A stretch of 17,392 nucleotides of DNA from Rickettsiales bacterium (GCA_031288035.1 JAITSG010000038.1:1-17392), one strand, 5' to 3'; counted from the first letter of the stretch, positions 1-7,312 are shown. The notes: generated by a model not told the origin, from the letters alone. Made by a program: numbers and translations.

Positions 1-136
1 GGTCTATACCGATAATCCTCATAACCCACCAAAATCCGGCCCTCCGTCCGGAGATGCGCCGGCGCCTTTCCCGCCGACATTTATTATATTGCTTTTTGGC
101 GGGCGTGTCATTAAAATTATGCCTGAGCGGGGAAAC
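1..136. other. Left-edge intergenic region upstream of the CpoB-like gene
   Basis: No recognisable gene lies here. Two plus-strand frames are open across the stretch. One is in frame with the downstream gene but is proline-rich and carries no known motif. The other ends in a TGA that overlaps the ATG at 137, so a truncated upstream gene with an ATGA junction cannot be strictly excluded. The AT-rich segment 80-120 looks like a promoter region. An inverted repeat CCCGCC (70-75) / GGCGGG (98-103) has a 22-nt loop and no T tract after it, so I do not call it a terminator. Confidence 0.4.
89..117 (+). promoter_or_regulatory. Putative sigma70-type promoter for the CpoB-like gene
   Basis: A weak -35 box TTGCTT (89-94) and a good -10 box TAAAAT (112-117) are 17 bp apart. 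This predicts transcription starting near 124, only about 13 nt before the ATG at 137. The position supports 137, rather than the longer reading frame from 89, as the true start. The -35 matches the consensus poorly, so the call is tentative. Confidence 0.4.
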
Positions 137-676
137 ATGAAAAAATTCATTTTCATAATGCTTTTGTCCGTCCCGGCCGCGGCGCAGAACGCGGCGCTGG
201 TGGACGAAACCATCGCGGACCTCGAGCGCAGGCTGGAGGAACAGGACGCGAGAAGCCGCAGGGACCGCGAGGCCCTCGAGAAGATGATACGCGGCCTGGC
301 GTTCGACATAGGCGAGATGAAAAAGCAGATAGAAAGCCTCAAGAAATCCGTTCCGACCAGACCATCGCCGGAAATCCTTCCCATGGCGGACCCGGACCTC
401 CTAGTCCTGGCCGATCCCGCGAAGGCTGCGGAAGCCGCGTTCGAGGCGAAGGATTACAAGCAGGCGGCGATAATGTACGCCGGCCTTATCAAGGGAAAGC
501 AGGGCGATTTCTACCATAACCTGCTTTACCTCGGCCGCTCCATGGCGAAACTGGACAGGAAAAAGGAGGCGTGCGAATCGTTCTCGAACATAGCCATGGC
601 CGCCGACGCGCGCGCGGAACTTAAGGAGGACGCGAAAAATGACGCGAGCGGGATGAACTGCGATGGACAGCCTTGA
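137..676 (+). CDS. Secreted coiled-coil/TPR protein, CpoB (YbgF)-like
   Basis: The predicted product has 179 residues. A hydrophobic signal peptide covers roughly residues 1-17 (MKKFIFIMLL, then PAAAQ), so the protein should be periplasmic. Residues 24-70 are rich in charged heptads and look like a coiled coil. Residues 95-155 resemble tetratricopeptide helices, with the stretch LYLGRSMAKLDRKKEAC much like the last repeat of CpoB/YbgF. CpoB works with Tol-Pal and PBP1B to coordinate outer membrane constriction with peptidoglycan synthesis. This protein is shorter than usual CpoB (about 250-300 residues), and no tol or pal genes are in view, so the assignment rests on architecture. The start at 137 fits the signal peptide, the upstream GCGGGGA and the promoter spacing; an in-frame ATG at 89 would add 16 unlikely residues. 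The gene overlaps the next one by 14 nt. Confidence 0.6.
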   Translation: MKKFIFIMLLSVPAAAQNAALVDETIADLERRLEEQDARSRRDREALEKMIRGLAFDIGEMKKQIESLKKSVPTRPSPEILPMADPDLLVLADPAKAAEAAFEAKDYKQAAIMYAGLIKGKQGDFYHNLLYLGRSMAKLDRKKEACESFSNIAMAADARAELKEDAKNDASGMNCDGQP

Positions 677-1418
677 GATACTGAAATTCTATGAATCCGC
701 GGGAGTAGGGGAGGCGATAGGCGCGGCTCCCTTTAATTTTTTCGAGTATGCCTCGGTCGGAACAAGGCCGCCGCAAGCCGAGGAACGGAAGGCCGGGGCC
801 GCCGCCGGCGCGTCGGTTGCCGACGCGGCGAAGGCCGCGCTTGACGCCGCCGCCCTTTGCGCAGACATAGAATCGCTCGATTCCGCCGTGGCCGGATTCG
901 ACATGTGCCCGCTCAGGAAGGTCGCGACGAACGCCGTTTGCGGAACGGGCGCCTCCTCGCCGGCCCTGATGCTGATAACCGAAATCCCGTCCGGAGACGA
1001 GGACAGGAGCGGCGCGTGCGGATGCGGGGAAGAGGGCGCGATGGCCGCCAAAATCCTCGCCGCCATAGGGCGCGAAATAGGGCGGGACGCGTATATCGCC
1101 CCGGCCGTGCCGTACCGCCCAGCCGGAGGACGCGCGCCGACGGACGAGGAAGCGGGCGTGATGAAGCCGTTCCTTGTCCGGCGCATAGCGATACTGAAGC
1201 CGAAATCCATGCTGTGCATGGGGGCGCTGCCGGCCAGGATGCTGCTCGGCCTTTCCGGACCGATAACCGAGCTGCGCGGCCGCGTGTTCGAATACGACGG
1301 CATGCCGTGCGCGTGCGTGTTCTCCATGCAGTTCTTCATGGCCAACTACAAGACCGCGCGCACGGCGGTGTGGGAAGACCTCCAGTCCATAAGGAGCCTG
1401 GCCCCGGACTGCTTCTGA
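663..1418 (+). CDS. Uracil-DNA glycosylase superfamily protein (family 4-like), degenerate active site
   Basis: The product has 251 residues. The C-terminal two thirds align by eye with alphaproteobacterial family 4 uracil-DNA glycosylases: CPLRKVATNAV (82-92), a motif-1 region (106-114), YRPAGGRAPTDEE (151-163), PFLVRRIAILKPK (169-181), ITELRGRVFE (201-210) and a final AVWEDL. Active members excise uracil from DNA. Here the usual GEAPG motif reads TEIPS (106-110), and the place of the HPxxLL motif reads SMQFFMAN (221-228), with no histidine or proline. Only one cysteine of the first iron-sulfur pair is visible. The first 75 residues are alanine-rich and poorly conserved. The frame is intact over its whole length, so it is probably expressed. 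It may have a non-catalytic or altered role. The start overlaps the end of the preceding gene, suggesting translational coupling. Confidence 0.7.
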   Translation: MDSLEILKFYESAGVGEAIGAAPFNFFEYASVGTRPPQAEERKAGAAAGASVADAAKAALDAAALCADIESLDSAVAGFDMCPLRKVATNAVCGTGASSPALMLITEIPSGDEDRSGACGCGEEGAMAAKILAAIGREIGRDAYIAPAVPYRPAGGRAPTDEEAGVMKPFLVRRIAILKPKSMLCMGALPARMLLGLSGPITELRGRVFEYDGMPCACVFSMQFFMANYKTARTAVWEDLQSIRSLAPDCF

Positions 1419-1429
1419 CGCTTCTGACG
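1412..1429 (+). repeat. Tandem 9-bp duplication containing two in-frame stops
   Basis: The 9-mer CTTCTGACG occurs twice in tandem (1412-1420 and 1421-1429). Because the unit is 9 nt, it repeats the TGA stop of the UDG-like gene in frame (TGA at 1416-1418 and 1425-1427). This appears to be a small slippage duplication. Confidence 0.7.
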
Positions 1430-1437
1430 GCGCCCGG

Positions 1438-3651
1438 CTATTGCGTCAGCGTTACGCGGTAAAATCCGGCCGGGCACTCGTTCTCTATATCCTTTTTCCA
1501 GTAGCCCGCGGGGCAGTTCCCCTGCTCATCCACGCCCTGATCCCACGACGAGCCGGCAGGACACGTCGGAGTTATGCAGTCGGACGCGCTGTCGTGATTC
1601 TGCCTGGAATCCTGCGAACCCGGGAATATTATGACCTTGCCCGCGGGGCATGGCGTGCATGCGGTCGCGCCGGACGACGAGGAATACGTGTCGCCGAGGC
1701 ATACGTCGCAGCCGTCGTCGCGCACCGAGCCCCACCCAGTGGATATCGATTTGTCGGAGTATTCGCCGGCCAGGCATTTCGAGCATACGCCGTCCTTGCC
1801 ATTCCCCGCGGTGGTATTGGCGTACTCGCCGTTCGAACACTTGGTCTGGCCCAGGCGGTCGGAGTTTATCACATGGCCGGTCGACCTTGGCTTGCACTCG
1901 CCTCGCCCGCCGTTCCCGGTCGAGTCTACATAAAAACCCGCGCCGCAATCCGTCTGTCCGGTGGAGTTGCTGTTCACTATGTGCCCGGGGTCCGCGTCGT
2001 GGCAGGAGTCGTCCTTCGGCTCCTTGCCCGTCTTGCTCCAATTGGAATACGTCCTGCCCGCGCACTTGGAGCAGCTGTTATAGCTGCCGTTTGAACCGGG
2101 GTCGACGTACTCGCCGTCCGAACACTTGGTCTGGCCCTCGCACGTGTCATGGTACTTTTGGGTGCCAGTTCCCCGTTCCTCGCAGCCAGTCAGCTTGTAT
2201 CCGACCGTCCGGGAAGAGCAGTTTTCGGATACAGCGTGCGCATACGTCCCCTTGGCGCAGTTGGAGCATGCCGTAATATCGTCGTCATTAACCTCCTTTC
2301 CGGCGTCGCATGGCGTCTGGCCCTTGCAGCCCTCGTACTTCGGGTTGGACGCGGTGCCGACATTTTTAGCACACCCCGTCAATATATTCCCCAGAGTGCG
2401 CATGGTGCATATGAACTGCGTGCCCTTGTTGGAATATTTGCCGTATTCGCATACCTTCTGCCCCGTCTTCCTGCCGTCGACCACGTCGATGCTGTATCCA
2501 TCGTCGACCAGGACGCAGCCGTTGAGCATCTTCCTTTTCGGGTCCAAAGGATTCCCCGAGTCGCTTGCCTCAAAAGTATCGTCGTGATTCCATATCCCGA
2601 CCTCCGTGTTTGAATAATAGGGAGCCCCGTCGGAGCCGGTGTCGCACAGCCTGCATGTGTTTGTTATGATCTGGTTAGTGGCTGTATTGACCTCCACATG
2701 GGCATATTCCCCTGCCTGGCACTGCACCTGGCCGTTCCTGCGCGTATTGATTATGTATCCTTTACCCAACTCCTTGCAGCTTCCGGTCTTAGGCTGGTCC
2801 GACGACCCGAAATTTATGCCGGCCGGCTTGGTCATGTCCGCATGGAAATCGTTTTCGTTGACATAGAACTTGCACGGCGTGTCCGACGGCTCGACGTTGT
2901 AGTGGCGTATGGTGCCGCTTTTGCATTTGCCAAGATCGGCGGTGCTCTCTATTAGCATTTCACTGTTGGTGTTGTCCGTGCAATAGGATTGCACTTTCAC
3001 CTGGTATCCGTCGGCGACCGCGATGCACTCGTTCTTGTACGGTCTCTTCCTGTCCTTGGTCAGATACTCGTATCCGGCGTCGAGCCCTTCCTTCTTGTAG
3101 AGCCCGTTGGCGTCTAGCTCGTATATTTTGTCCGACGTGAAAGTGCGCGACGGGCATACCTCGCACCTCTCCAGCCCGGCCTGCGGCGCGAAGGTGCCGT
3201 TCCGGCACAGCGTGCACGTGGTCAGGTTCCTCTTGTACGTCCCTATGGGGCACGGATTGCACCCGGTCGCGAACCGGCCGACCGAACCAAGCCCGGTCGG
3301 CTCAACGTATTTTATGCAATTGTCGCTATTCGGAGAGGAGAAGTATCCCGACCTGTTGCAATCCTCCGAACGCTGGCAGAACTTACACTCCCTTTCCTCT
3401 ATGTGATAGACCATGTTGTCCTTCGAACACTGGCATTTGCTCGGCGTTGTCGACGACTCTACGAACGTCGGGGTGTTGTCTTTATCGCAGGTAGCGTTCT
3501 CCTGCGGTATGCAAAACTCGCTCAGCGCGTTCTTGAGCACTTCCGCCAGAGTGGAGTCAAGCGGCCTGCCGCCGCCGGATTGCGCGACAGCCGCGGGAAC
3601 CGGAAACAGGGCGAGGGCGAAGGCCGCCGCCAATACGAATTTCAGTTTCAA
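1438..3651 (-). CDS. Large secreted cysteine-rich repeat protein (GCC2/GCC3-like modules)
   Basis: The product has about 737 residues. The signal peptide is clear: MKLKFVLAAAFALALFPVP followed by AAVAQ. About 50 cysteines follow, arranged as CxxC pairs alternating with G-x-Y/F turns, for example CNPCPIGTY, CTLCRNGTF, CSKCLAGEYS and CTPCPAGKV. This is the spacing of GCC2/GCC3 (ephrin-receptor-like) cysteine modules, and the protein is presumably disulfide-bonded after export. A second module, GHIVNS..GQT.C..G.Y and variants, repeats several times in the C-terminal half. No C-terminal anchor, transmembrane helix or sorting signal is visible. I chose the TTG at 3651 because it directly precedes the signal peptide and has an AAGGGGGGAG ribosome site 4 nt away; the TTG at 3672 would add seven residues and has its SD too close. 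It follows fabF by 24 nt and may be co-transcribed. Surface adhesion or host contact is a guess. Confidence 0.75.
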   Translation of the reverse strand: MKLKFVLAAAFALALFPVPAAVAQSGGGRPLDSTLAEVLKNALSEFCIPQENATCDKDNTPTFVESSTTPSKCQCSKDNMVYHIEERECKFCQRSEDCNRSGYFSSPNSDNCIKYVEPTGLGSVGRFATGCNPCPIGTYKRNLTTCTLCRNGTFAPQAGLERCEVCPSRTFTSDKIYELDANGLYKKEGLDAGYEYLTKDRKRPYKNECIAVADGYQVKVQSYCTDNTNSEMLIESTADLGKCKSGTIRHYNVEPSDTPCKFYVNENDFHADMTKPAGINFGSSDQPKTGSCKELGKGYIINTRRNGQVQCQAGEYAHVEVNTATNQIITNTCRLCDTGSDGAPYYSNTEVGIWNHDDTFEASDSGNPLDPKRKMLNGCVLVDDGYSIDVVDGRKTGQKVCEYGKYSNKGTQFICTMRTLGNILTGCAKNVGTASNPKYEGCKGQTPCDAGKEVNDDDITACSNCAKGTYAHAVSENCSSRTVGYKLTGCEERGTGTQKYHDTCEGQTKCSDGEYVDPGSNGSYNSCSKCAGRTYSNWSKTGKEPKDDSCHDADPGHIVNSNSTGQTDCGAGFYVDSTGNGGRGECKPRSTGHVINSDRLGQTKCSNGEYANTTAGNGKDGVCSKCLAGEYSDKSISTGWGSVRDDGCDVCLGDTYSSSSGATACTPCPAGKVIIFPGSQDSRQNHDSASDCITPTCPAGSSWDQGVDEQGNCPAGYWKKDIENECPAGFYRVTLTQ
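1821..1852 (-). repeat. 32-bp in-frame direct repeat, copy A
   Basis: This 32-bp segment matches 2106-2137 with a single mismatch (a T/C difference at the sixth base of the GTTCGAAC/GTCCGAAC part). On the minus strand it encodes the module GQTKCSNGEYA. The two copies are offset by 285 bp, exactly 95 codons, as expected from duplication of a protein module. Confidence 0.8.
2106..2137 (-). repeat. 32-bp in-frame direct repeat, copy B
   Basis: This is the partner of 1821-1852 and differs by one base. It encodes GQTKCSDGEYV. Diverged protein-level relatives of the module (GQTDC, GQTPC, GQKVC, GQVQC) occur elsewhere in the same gene, but without comparable DNA identity, so this pair is the most recent or gene-converted one. 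Confidence 0.8.
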
Positions 3652-3675
3652 TTCTCCCCCCTTCCCACGCAATCC

Positions 3676-4956
3676 TCACAGCCTTTTGAATATCACGGTC
3701 GCGTTAGTCCCGCCGAAGCCGAACGAATTCGACGCCGCGATGGAAACCTTCCTTTGCCTCGCCGCGAACGGAACAAGGTCCATGCCTTTCGCCTCCTCCT
3801 CCGGATCGTCGAGGTTCAAGGTCGGCGGAACAGTCCCGTCGCGCATGGCGAGTATGCAGTATATGGCCTCTATGGCCCCGGCCGCGCCCAAAAGATGGCC
3901 GGTGGCGGATTTGGTCGAACTCATGCTCACCTTGTCCAGGCAGCCCCCGAACACGCGCGCGACCGCGCCGAACTCCAGCATGTCGCCCATGGGCGTGGAA
4001 GTCCCGTGCGCGTTGAGGTAATCGACCTCGTCCGGCGCAATCCCCGCGACCTCGAGCGCGCGGCGCATGGCGCGCTCCCCCCCGCCGCCGTCCGGCGCGG
4101 GCGCGGTCATGTGGTATGCGTCCCCGCTCATCCCATAGCCTATGACTTCGGCATAAATCCTCGCGCCGCGCTTCTTCGCGCGCTCGTATTCCTCCAGCAC
4201 GAGGACGCCCGAACCCTCGCCTATCACGAAACCGTCGCGGCCCTTGTCCCACGGGCGGCTCGCCCTCTCGGGCTCGTCGTTCCTTGTGGAAAGCGTCTTG
4301 GCGCTGGCGAACCCGGCCACGCCAAGCGGACACACCGCCGCCTCGGCACCGCCGGCAAGCATAATGTCCGCGTCGCCGAGTATTATCGCGCGCGCCGCAT
4401 CGCCCACCGAATGGGTGCCAGTCGCGCACGCGGTGACGCACGAATGGTTCGGCCCCTTGAGCCCGAACTTTATCGAAACGTGCCCGCTGGTCAGGTTTAT
4501 CAGCGCCGCGGGAATGAAGAACGGGCTGACCTTGGTCGAATGGCGCTCCCCCCAGCTCTCGAGGAGCCCCAGCGAAGTCTCGTATATAGTGTGGAGCCCG
4601 CCTATGCCAGCGCCTATCATAACGCCGGTGCGCTCCTTTTCCGCCTCGGAAAGCTCCAGCCCGGCGTCCGCTACGGCGTCGACGGCCGCGGCTATGCCGT
4701 ACTGGATGAACCTGTCCATCTTCTTGACCTCCTTGGCTTCTATGACGGACAGCGGGTCGAACTCCCCCTCCTTGTCCCCCCAGGGGACTATCCCGCCTAT
4801 CTTCACCGGGAAATCGGCCGTGTCGAAGTATGGAATCGCGCGGATTCCGGAACGGGATTTCAAAAGCCCGTCCTCCCAGTTGGCCCCGAGCCCGCGGCCT
4901 AAAGGAGAGACTATGCCAAGTCCTGTTACGACAACGCGCCGCGGCATGGAATACAT
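3676..4956 (-). CDS. fabF: Beta-ketoacyl-[acyl-carrier-protein] synthase II
   Basis: This condensing enzyme elongates acyl-ACP with malonyl-ACP in type II fatty acid synthesis in the cytoplasm. The product has 426 residues, a normal length for the family. The catalytic triad is visible: Cys177 in the TACATGTHS motif, His317 in NAHGTSTPMGD and His354 in ATGHLLGAAGA, with Lys349 just before the last. The N-terminal RRVVVTGLGIVSPLG and C-terminal SFGFGGTNA are typical. The ATG at 4956 has an AAAGG ribosome site 8 nt upstream; the internal ATG at 4947 would be too far from it. In many Alphaproteobacteria fabF lies in acpP-fabF-mltG order on one strand. Here mltG is next door but divergent and acpP is absent, so the block has been rearranged. 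The cysteine-rich protein gene follows after 24 nt. Confidence 0.97.
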   Translation of the reverse strand: MYSMPRRVVVTGLGIVSPLGRGLGANWEDGLLKSRSGIRAIPYFDTADFPVKIGGIVPWGDKEGEFDPLSVIEAKEVKKMDRFIQYGIAAAVDAVADAGLELSEAEKERTGVMIGAGIGGLHTIYETSLGLLESWGERHSTKVSPFFIPAALINLTSGHVSIKFGLKGPNHSCVTACATGTHSVGDAARAIILGDADIMLAGGAEAAVCPLGVAGFASAKTLSTRNDEPERASRPWDKGRDGFVIGEGSGVLVLEEYERAKKRGARIYAEVIGYGMSGDAYHMTAPAPDGGGGERAMRRALEVAGIAPDEVDYLNAHGTSTPMGDMLEFGAVARVFGGCLDKVSMSSTKSATGHLLGAAGAIEAIYCILAMRDGTVPPTLNLDDPEEEAKGMDLVPFAARQRKVSIAASNSFGFGGTNATVIFKRL

Positions 4957-4986
4957 TTCACGAACCTTTCGTCCTTTTTTACCTGA

Positions 4987-5015
4987 ATTTTAATAAAAAA
5001 GCCTGTTTTTTTCAA
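4987..5015 (-). promoter_or_regulatory. Sigma70-type promoter for fabF
   Basis: On the minus strand, -35 TTGAAA (5015-5010) and -10 TAAAAT (4992-4987) each match consensus at 5 of 6 bases, with a 17-bp spacer. Transcription should start near 4980, giving a short leader of about 24 nt that contains the AAAGG ribosome site. The elements sit inside the upstream region of the divergent mltG promoter, so the two polymerases probably compete. Confidence 0.7.
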
Positions 5016-5026
5016 GAAAAAAAACA

Positions 5027-5032
5027 TATAAT
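5027..5032 (+). promoter_or_regulatory. Perfect -10 box (TATAAT) of mltG; probable leaderless transcript
   Basis: A perfect TATAAT ends 7 nt before the mltG ATG at 5040. A normal start site about 7 nt after the -10 box would fall on or next to the A of that ATG, so the mRNA would have almost no leader. No Shine-Dalgarno-like sequence precedes the ATG (the 7 bases between are CGAACCC). No good -35 is present at 16-18 bp; the best candidate is TGTTTT at 5004-5009. Confidence 0.6.
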
Positions 5033-5039
5033 CGAACCC

Positions 5040-5996
5040 ATGCTCGTGAACGCGGCATCGAAATGCGCATGGCGGAAAGCATGGCTCGCCCTATGGGCCG
5101 TTTTGGCATGCCTGCCGGCCTACGCGCTTTTCTGGGGCCAGAACACGGACAGGGCGATAGTCAGGATAGAACAGGGCGACAAAATCCGCGTGGCCGCCAC
5201 ACACCTCAAGCGCGCCGGAGCCCTGAAATCGCGCCGGGCCTTCATAGCCTGGGCGTACATAACCTTGAACCAGAACCGCGTGAAGGCCGGCGAATATGAA
5301 ATACCGGAAGGCTCCAGCCTCAACACAATCAAAAACATCCTGACCGGCGGACGGGCGTTCAGCCGGTACCTGACCGTGCCGGAAGGACTGACCTCCAAGC
5401 AGATATTCGAGATACTGGACGGCGCGGAAAGCCTAGGCGGCAAAAGGACGGCGGGCGCGAAGGACGGCGAGCTTTTCCCGCAGACCTACGCCTACGACGC
5501 CTCGGAAACCAAGGACGGCCTGATACTGCGCATGAAGTCCGCGATGAACTCCGCCCTGGCCGACGAATGGGAGGCAAGGGCCGACGGGCTTCCGTACAAG
5601 AGCCCTTTCGAGGCCCTGATAATGGCCTCCTTAATCGAAAAGGAAACAGGCGCTGAGGCGGAGCGCGGACTCGTGGCATCCGTCTTCGTCAACAGGATGC
5701 GCAGGAACATGCGCCTGCAAAGCGACGCGACGGTCTCCTACGGCCTGGGCGGCAGGAAACGCCTTTACAAGAAGGACGTGGAAACCGACGGGCCTTTCAA
5801 TACGTACACCCGCGCCGGGCTTCCGCCATCCCCGATATGCAACCCCGGCCTCGCCTCCATACGCGCCGCGCTCCACCCGGCCGACACGAAATACCTCTAT
5901 TTCGTCGCGGACGGCATGGGCGGGCACAGATTCTCCGACAACCTTTCCGAACACGAAAAGAACCGGGAGAAGTGGCGCAAGGTCAGGGGGTATTGA
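5040..5996 (+). CDS. mltG: Endolytic murein transglycosylase MltG
   Basis: MltG cleaves nascent glycan strands in the periplasm and acts as a terminase that sets their length. The product has 318 residues against about 340 in E. coli. A single N-terminal membrane segment covers about residues 11-31. A LysM-like region follows (about 38-110), then the YceG catalytic domain. The motif ASLIEKETG places the catalytic glutamate at 200; RLQSDATVSYGL, NTYTRAGLPPSPICNP and YLYFVADGMGGH are all conserved. The reading frame is open further upstream, but the ATG at 5040 is the first that gives a clean membrane anchor and it follows the TATAAT box. It converges on the export operon on the opposite strand, with 77 bp between the stops. 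Confidence 0.95.
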   Translation: MLVNAASKCAWRKAWLALWAVLACLPAYALFWGQNTDRAIVRIEQGDKIRVAATHLKRAGALKSRRAFIAWAYITLNQNRVKAGEYEIPEGSSLNTIKNILTGGRAFSRYLTVPEGLTSKQIFEILDGAESLGGKRTAGAKDGELFPQTYAYDASETKDGLILRMKSAMNSALADEWEARADGLPYKSPFEALIMASLIEKETGAEAERGLVASVFVNRMRRNMRLQSDATVSYGLGGRKRLYKKDVETDGPFNTYTRAGLPPSPICNPGLASIRAALHPADTKYLYFVADGMGGHRFSDNLSEHEKNREKWRKVRGY

Positions 5997-6073
5997 CGGA
6001 TCGAATAAGATTCGGCTTTGCGCGCGAGAGGCCTGCGGCAACCTCGCCTGGGAATCTCCGCGCGAGATAGCCC

Positions 6074-7312
6074 TTACTGGTACCTGAGCGCCTCTATGGG
6101 GTCGAGCTTGGTCGCCTTGTACGCCGGGAACAGGCCGGAGGCCAGGCCGACCAGTATCGCCACGCTGAAGCTTATCACCACGGTTATCACCGATATCGGG
6201 ACGCTCTTGTCGAACAGGGCCCCGCCGACCTGGCCCAAGCCTATGCCCAAGACCATGCCGACCATGGAGCCGAGGAACGATATGATTATCGCCTCCAGCA
6301 GGAACTGCCACATTATGGCGGAGTTCTTGGCCCCGATCGCCTTGCGGATGCCTATCTCCCTCGTGCGCTCTGTCACGGCGACCAGCATCATGTTCATTAT
6401 GCCGATAGAGCCGACTATGAGCGATATGCTCGCTATCGCAGACAAGAGTATCGAAAGGTACACGCCCACCGAGCGGATGGAATCCAAGAGCTCGGTCATG
6501 TCCTGTATCTGGAAATCGTTCGCGGCTTCGGGCTTCAAGCGGCGCGATTCCCTGAGCGCCGTCTCGATAAGCCGCTTGGCCCTTTCTATGTTCTCCTGCC
6601 TGTCGACCTGCACCATGACGCTGTTCACGCGGTTGGGGATGTAGCTTCCCCTTATGCGGCGCCGGTACGTGGTGTACGGCATTATCACGACCGCATCCTG
6701 GTCGTTGCCCATGGCCTGCCCCTTGGCCTTAAGGACGCCTATGACGGTCAGGGGGACGTTGCGGATCCGGATCACCTGGCCTATCGGATCGTCGCCCTTG
6801 AACAGCTCCTTCTTCAGTGTCTGGCCTATGACCACGAAGGCAGAGCCGGCCTTGACGTCGCGGTCCGAAATCCAGCGGCCGCCCTCTATCTCCCAGTTCC
6901 CGGTCTTGAGATAGTCGACGTTCGAGCCCGTAATCTGCGCCACGTAGTTCTCTCCCCCGAACGCGACCTGGGACGTGCCGCCGTTCACCGGGCTTACCGC
7001 CACGACGTGCCGCAGGCCGGACACGGCGTCGGCGTCGTTCGTGCGGATCACCGTCTGGCCCCCGCGGATGCCGGCCGAAGTCGCGTATTCGGGGCGGATT
7101 ATCAGGAGGTTCGTCCCAATCCCGGAGAGCGAATCGTTTATCATGTTCTGGACGGTCTGGCCCGCGGCGACCATTATCACGACCGCGCACACGCCGATTA
7201 TTATCCCAAGCGTGGTGAGAAACGTGCGGAGCTTGTTGCTCCTTATCGAAATCCACGCCTCGCGCAGTATCGCGCGCGTCATGGATATCTCACGCTGCGC
7301 GCTAGTGCTCAT
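6074..7312 (-). CDS. ABC transporter permease, MacB/FtsX family
   Basis: This is the inner-membrane permease of a MacAB-TolC-type system. The product has 412 residues. One N-terminal transmembrane helix (about 31-51) is followed by a large periplasmic MacB_PCD domain. Three C-terminal helices follow, with the family motif ERTREIGIRKAIGA between the first two and the ending LDPIEALRYQ. Such permeases work as dimers and drive substrates from the periplasm out through a TolC-like channel by mechanotransmission, not by classical transport. Unlike E. coli MacB, the ATPase is a separate gene, and the two overlap by 11 nt. The start at 7312 follows GGCGGG closely; an ATG at 7282 is possible but less likely. 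Substrate unknown: macrolides, peptides, lipoproteins or siderophores are all handled by relatives. Confidence 0.93.
   Translation of the reverse strand: MSTSAQREISMTRAILREAWISIRSNKLRTFLTTLGIIIGVCAVVIMVAAGQTVQNMINDSLSGIGTNLLIIRPEYATSAGIRGGQTVIRTNDADAVSGLRHVVAVSPVNGGTSQVAFGGENYVAQITGSNVDYLKTGNWEIEGGRWISDRDVKAGSAFVVIGQTLKKELFKGDDPIGQVIRIRNVPLTVIGVLKAKGQAMGNDQDAVVIMPYTTYRRRIRGSYIPNRVNSVMVQVDRQENIERAKRLIETALRESRRLKPEAANDFQIQDMTELLDSIRSVGVYLSILLSAIASISLIVGSIGIMNMMLVAVTERTREIGIRKAIGAKNSAIMWQFLLEAIIISFLGSMVGMVLGIGLGQVGGALFDKSVPISVITVVISFSVAILVGLASGLFPAYKATKLDPIEALRYQ

Noticed and set aside
1..60. tRNA-like stretch CTCATAACCC at the left edge
   Set aside because: It resembles a CAU anticodon loop, but the flanks do not pair and there is no T-arm or acceptor stem.
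1441..2094. 217-codon open frame on the plus strand
   Set aside because: It is antisense to the cysteine-rich gene, whose signal peptide and repeats are plainly coding.
3403..4902. 499-codon open frame on the plus strand
   Set aside because: It lies antisense to fabF, whose catalytic residues are all intact, and has no recognisable domain.
5997..6073. Possible bidirectional terminator between mltG and the permease gene
   Set aside because: CGCGCG and GAGG/CCTC pairings can be drawn, but the stem is bulged, the loop is long and no T tract follows on either strand.
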